Source: Candidatus Methanolliviera sp. GoM_oil
Lineage (GTDB): Archaea > Halobacteriota > Methanoliparia > Methanoliparales > Methanoliparaceae
Length of the DNA: 7,926 nt
Assembly: GCA_902158735.1 (NCBI GenBank)
Contig: CABGHG010000076.1
Location: forward strand, 1 to 7,926
Direction: 5' to 3'
Within the stretch, counting starts at the first letter, position 1. Each line of letters opens with the position of its first letter. The translations under genes were made by a program, and so were the position numbers. Below are positions 5,924 through 7,926 of this stretch, one piece after another. The notes under the pieces were generated by a model. That model ran no database searches. It was not told the DNA's origin and saw only the letters and a program-made list of their open reading frames with translations.

Positions 5924-6544
5924 ATGGTAAGAAAAGTTAAAAAGACTATAGATACATGGAAACAAAAAAGATGGTATAAACTTATAGCTCCAGAGATATT
6001 TGGGAAGACAGAGCTGAAAGAGACGATAGCAGATGATCCCAATAAACTCATCGGAAGAAAAGCAGAAGTAACACTGGCGGATCTCATAAATGACTGGTCT
6101 AAACAGAACATAAAGTTAACCTTTCAGATAGAGCGCGTGGATGGAGATAAGGCATACACCGTGTTTATATCCCACGAGCTCACGCAAGATTATATGAGGA
6201 GTCTCGTTAGACGGAAAATGTCGATGATAGCTGGAAACTTTCTCGTCACCACAAAGGACGGTTACACGGTGAGGGTTAAGCCGCACTGTTTTACGTTGAG
6301 GAGGGTTAAGACGACAAAAAAAGAGAAGATAAGAGCAATCATGGAAGAAACGGTGAAGAATAGTGCAAAAAAGCTTGATTTTAACCAGTTCATGCAGGGA
6401 GTCGTCCTGGGCAAATTGGCATCCGATATATATAAAGGAGCTAAAGTCATATACCCACTTAGAAGGGTGGAGATAGGCAAAAGTGAGTTTGTATCCTACA
6501 CTGCTTTAAAAAGTCAGTCAGAGTCTTCTGCCATCTCTGCATGA
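5924..6544 (+). CDS. rps3ae: Small ribosomal subunit protein eS1 (S3Ae)
   Basis: eS1 is a 30S platform protein shared by archaea and eukaryotes and absent from bacteria. The 206 residues carry family features: a basic N-terminus with WKQKRWYKLIAPEIFG (12-27), the GRKAEVTLADL segment (44-54), an SHELTQDYMRSLVRRK stretch (83-98), and DGYTVRVKPHCFTLRRVKT (112-130). The C-terminal part includes MQGVVLGKLASDIYKGAK (153-170) and PLRRVEIGKSEF. The Ser-rich end (SQSESSAISA) is a loose tail. The ATG at 5924 follows serS by 4 nt behind a near-perfect ribosome binding site. It is the last gene of the cluster; a hairpin with a short T run follows 28 nt after the stop. Length and sequence look complete. 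Confidence 0.96.
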   Translation: MVRKVKKTIDTWKQKRWYKLIAPEIFGKTELKETIADDPNKLIGRKAEVTLADLINDWSKQNIKLTFQIERVDGDKAYTVFISHELTQDYMRSLVRRKMSMIAGNFLVTTKDGYTVRVKPHCFTLRRVKTTKKEKIRAIMEETVKNSAKKLDFNQFMQGVVLGKLASDIYKGAKVIYPLRRVEIGKSEFVSYTALKSQSESSAISA

Positions 6545-6557
6545 TCAAAAGAGGGAA

Positions 6558-6567
6558 TTTACTATAA
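6558..6567 (+). promoter_or_regulatory. TATA-like box, candidate promoter of apgM
   Basis: TTTACTATAA resembles an archaeal TATA element. A start about 25 nt downstream would fall at a purine near 6589-6590 and give a leader of roughly 26 nt, almost all of it the inverted repeat that ends at the apgM start. No Shine-Dalgarno motif precedes apgM apart from GGGA at 6603-6606 in the loop of that repeat. This placement is inferred from spacing only. Confidence 0.35.
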
Positions 6568-6571
6568 TTGC

Positions 6572-6588
6572 AAATCCAAAGGATTTTT
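6572..6588 (+). terminator. Hairpin plus T run after rps3ae, candidate terminator
   Basis: AAATCC (6572-6577) and GGATTT (6581-6586) form a 6-bp stem with an AAA loop, and the T run TTTTT (6584-6588) overlaps the 3' arm. It lies 28 nt after the rps3ae stop, where the eight-gene cluster would end. The stem is AT-weak and the T run short, so termination is probably partial. Archaeal terminators are mostly T-tract driven, which makes the T run the more relevant part. Confidence 0.4.
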
Positions 6589-6594
6589 GAGCAC

Positions 6595-6615
6595 TTAAAA
6601 ATGGGACATTTTTAA
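6595..6615. repeat. Perfect 9-bp inverted repeat abutting the apgM start codon
   Basis: TTAAAAATG (6595-6603) and CATTTTTAA (6607-6615) are exact reverse complements separated by GGA. The repeat ends on the base before the apgM ATG. In RNA it would make a 3-nt-loop hairpin against the start codon; in DNA it looks like a site for a dimeric regulator close to the transcription start. The bases 6601-6615 also read ATG GGA CAT TTT TAA, a four-codon mini-ORF that stops exactly where apgM starts. The symmetry is seen directly; the role is inferred. Confidence 0.6.
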
Positions 6616-7836
6616 ATGATACCAGATAAGATTCTTCTGATCGTCCTGGACGGGGGCGCGGATAGACCGATGATGATAGATGGGAGAGAAGAAACCCCGC
6701 TAAGCATTGCCAAAACAGAAAATCTGGATATTCTAGCAGAAGAAGGTATATCAGGCATGATGGATGTGCTCTCCCCCGGCATACCACCAGGATCAGACAC
6801 AGGTCATCTCTCTCTGCTGGGCTACGATCCCTATAAGGTTTATACCGGTCGTGGCCCGATAGAAGCCGCCGGGGCGGGAATAGATGTTAAAAGAGGGGAT
6901 GTCGCGTTCAGATGCAACTTCGCCACGTTAGAGGACGGAAAGATCATAGACAGAAGGGCTGGGAGGATCAGAGAGACGGAAGAACTCGCGAAGGCGATAG
7001 ATGAAGAAGTCCATCTAGATGTGGATTTCATCTTTAAAAGATCCACCGGGCATAGAGCTGCTCTGGTTTTTCGGGGAGATGGACTAGGCGGAGATATAAC
7101 CGCTTCGGATCCTAAAGAAGACGGAAAGCCGATAAAAGAGTCTAAAGCATTAAAGAAAGGTTCGGAGAAGACGGCTGAAATACTGAATGATTTTATAGAG
7201 CAGAGCATCAGGGTCTTATCAAAACATCCTGTAAATGAGGAGAGAGCCAAGAAAGGTCTTCCAAAAGCCAACGCGATCTTAACGAGGGGCGCCGGTATCC
7301 TGCCAGAGATTGAGAGATTTGAAGAGAGATATGGATTGAAGGGCGCCGTCGTGGCAGCAGCCGGATTGGTCATAGGAATTTCAAGGATATGCGGACTTGA
7401 TTTTGTCTTTACAGAGGGGGCAACAGGAGGGACAGATTCCAACGTAAATAAAAAGGTTGAGAACGCATTGAGGTCTCTAAAGAACCATGATTTTGTCCTG
7501 ATGAACATAAAGGGGACCGATGAAGCGGGGCATGACAAAAATTTTGCTAAAAAGAGAGAATTTTTTGAGAGGATCGACGAAGCGTTCGAGAGATTGCTTA
7601 GATTGGAAGATACTGTGATCGCTATTACTGCAGATCATACCACGTCCGTAACGATTGGAGACCACACGGGTGACCCCGTTCCGATCTGCATTCATGGGGA
7701 AGGGGTCAGAAGCGATTCAATAAACAAATTTGATGAATTTAACTGCGCGAGTGGGGGACTGGGCAGAATCAGAGGTAGAGATTTGATGCCCATACTCATG
7801 GATATCACAAATAGAAGTAAAAAGTTTGGGGCGTAA
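6616..7836 (+). CDS. apgM: 2,3-bisphosphoglycerate-independent phosphoglycerate mutase, archaeal ApgM type
   Basis: ApgM interconverts 3- and 2-phosphoglycerate in glycolysis and gluconeogenesis. It belongs to the alkaline phosphatase superfamily and uses two divalent metals and a phosphoserine intermediate. The 406 residues are typical (about 400-415). Motifs: LLIVLDGGADRP (7-18) with metal ligand D12; PPGSDTGHLSLLGYDPY (57-73) with probable catalytic S60; YTGRGPIEAAGAG (76-88); RSTGHR (142-147); MNIKGTDEAGHD (296-307) with D302 and H306; ITADHTT (337-343) with D340 and H341; and GDHTGDPVP (348-356) with H350. All expected metal ligands are present. 'LDGGADRP' replaces the commoner 'LDG.GDRP', a minor variant. 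The ATG is the only start compatible with the conserved N-terminus. It is separated from the upstream cluster by 71 nt with its own regulatory signals, so it is probably transcribed independently. Confidence 0.96.
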   Translation: MIPDKILLIVLDGGADRPMMIDGREETPLSIAKTENLDILAEEGISGMMDVLSPGIPPGSDTGHLSLLGYDPYKVYTGRGPIEAAGAGIDVKRGDVAFRCNFATLEDGKIIDRRAGRIRETEELAKAIDEEVHLDVDFIFKRSTGHRAALVFRGDGLGGDITASDPKEDGKPIKESKALKKGSEKTAEILNDFIEQSIRVLSKHPVNEERAKKGLPKANAILTRGAGILPEIERFEERYGLKGAVVAAAGLVIGISRICGLDFVFTEGATGGTDSNVNKKVENALRSLKNHDFVLMNIKGTDEAGHDKNFAKKREFFERIDEAFERLLRLEDTVIAITADHTTSVTIGDHTGDPVPICIHGEGVRSDSINKFDEFNCASGGLGRIRGRDLMPILMDITNRSKKFGA

Positions 7837-7871
7837 TTTGGGAAGATTACTCCAAAAGAATGCCAAGATCA

Positions 7872-7895
7872 TATATATTTTTAAAAAAAAATATA
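7872..7895. terminator. AT-only hairpin, probable bidirectional terminator
   Basis: TATATTTTT (7874-7882) and AAAAATATA (7887-7895) are perfect reverse complements around AAAA. The plus strand has a run of five T at 7878-7882, 42 nt after apgM stops; the minus strand has nine T (7883-7891) about 13 nt after the stop of the possible convergent gene. T tracts on both strands between convergent genes fit archaeal termination in each direction. The same bases could serve as a TATA box, but no downstream plus-strand gene begins in the window. Confidence 0.5.
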
Positions 7896-7904
7896 CTATT
7901 GAAT

Positions 7905-7926
7905 TTACTTCTTGCCTACCTTACCC
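7905..7926 (-). CDS. Possible 3' end of a convergent gene (last codons only)
   Basis: On the minus strand the frame that enters from the window edge reads G-K-V-G-K-K and then TAA (plus-strand bases 7905-7907). A short lysine-rich tail like this is common at the ends of archaeal ribosomal and nucleic-acid-binding proteins. The nine-T tract just beyond it would be a natural terminator. Six codons cannot identify a family and a chance frame is quite possible; the convergent layout with a terminator between is the main support. Confidence 0.25.

Noticed and set aside
6840..7538. Long minus-strand open frame (232 codons) inside apgM
   Set aside because: The product is rich in Ser, Pro and Ala with no recognisable domain, and lies wholly opposite the conserved ApgM core. 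It is a codon-bias shadow of apgM.
285..7836. CRISPR arrays, insertion sequences or long direct repeats inside the gene cluster
   Set aside because: None was seen by reading; the cluster is continuous coding sequence with gaps of 4 nt or less up to 6544.

Overview
The window is archaeal and almost entirely coding. The marker families are archaeal: Kae1, Bud32 and Pcc1 of the KEOPS complex, archaeal-type uS15, eS1 (S3Ae), a DHH-family RecJ-like nuclease and an archaeal-type (ApgM) phosphoglycerate mutase. The seryl-tRNA synthetase is the rare zinc-dependent type-2 enzyme known mainly from methanogens, so the source is probably a methanogen or a relative such as an anaerobic methane- or alkane-oxidising archaeon. 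That placement is inference; no tree could be run. AGA/AGG arginine codons are frequent, and Shine-Dalgarno sites occur inside the operon but not at its first gene.

Layout. Bases 1-93 are the AT-rich 3' end of a gene that looks like a class I SAM methyltransferase. Bases 90-230 hold a possible 46-codon gene that overlaps it by ATGA and coincides with a run of stem-loops. Bases 231-284 are a short AT-rich gap. Bases 285-6544 are a tight eight-gene plus-strand cluster: kae1, bud32, rdgB-like, rps15, recJ-like (GAN-type), pcc1, serS (type 2), rps3ae. Its junctions are overlaps of 10, 26 and 4 nt or gaps of 3, 4, 1 and 4 nt, which strongly suggests one transcript. Bases 6545-6615 hold a terminator-like hairpin, a TATA-like box and a perfect 9-bp inverted repeat touching the next start codon. 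apgM follows (6616-7836). The last 90 bases hold an AT-only terminator-like hairpin and what may be the final codons of a convergent gene.

How the genes fit together. Kae1, Bud32 and Pcc1 are three of the KEOPS subunits that make t6A at position 37 of ANN-decoding tRNAs; Cgi121 is not here. SerRS charges tRNA-Ser, and uS15 and eS1 belong to the small ribosomal subunit, so the cluster mainly serves translation. The RecJ-like protein (replication/repair) and the HAM1/RdgB pyrophosphatase (nucleotide-pool cleansing) are the non-translation members. ApgM is glycolytic/gluconeogenic and has its own regulatory interval.

I see no clear undescribed system. The items most worth a second look are the structured 131-226 segment with its short ORF, the perfect palindrome at the rps15/recJ junction, the inverted repeat abutting apgM, and the overlapping Kae1/Bud32 pair that is one frame shift away from the fused form.
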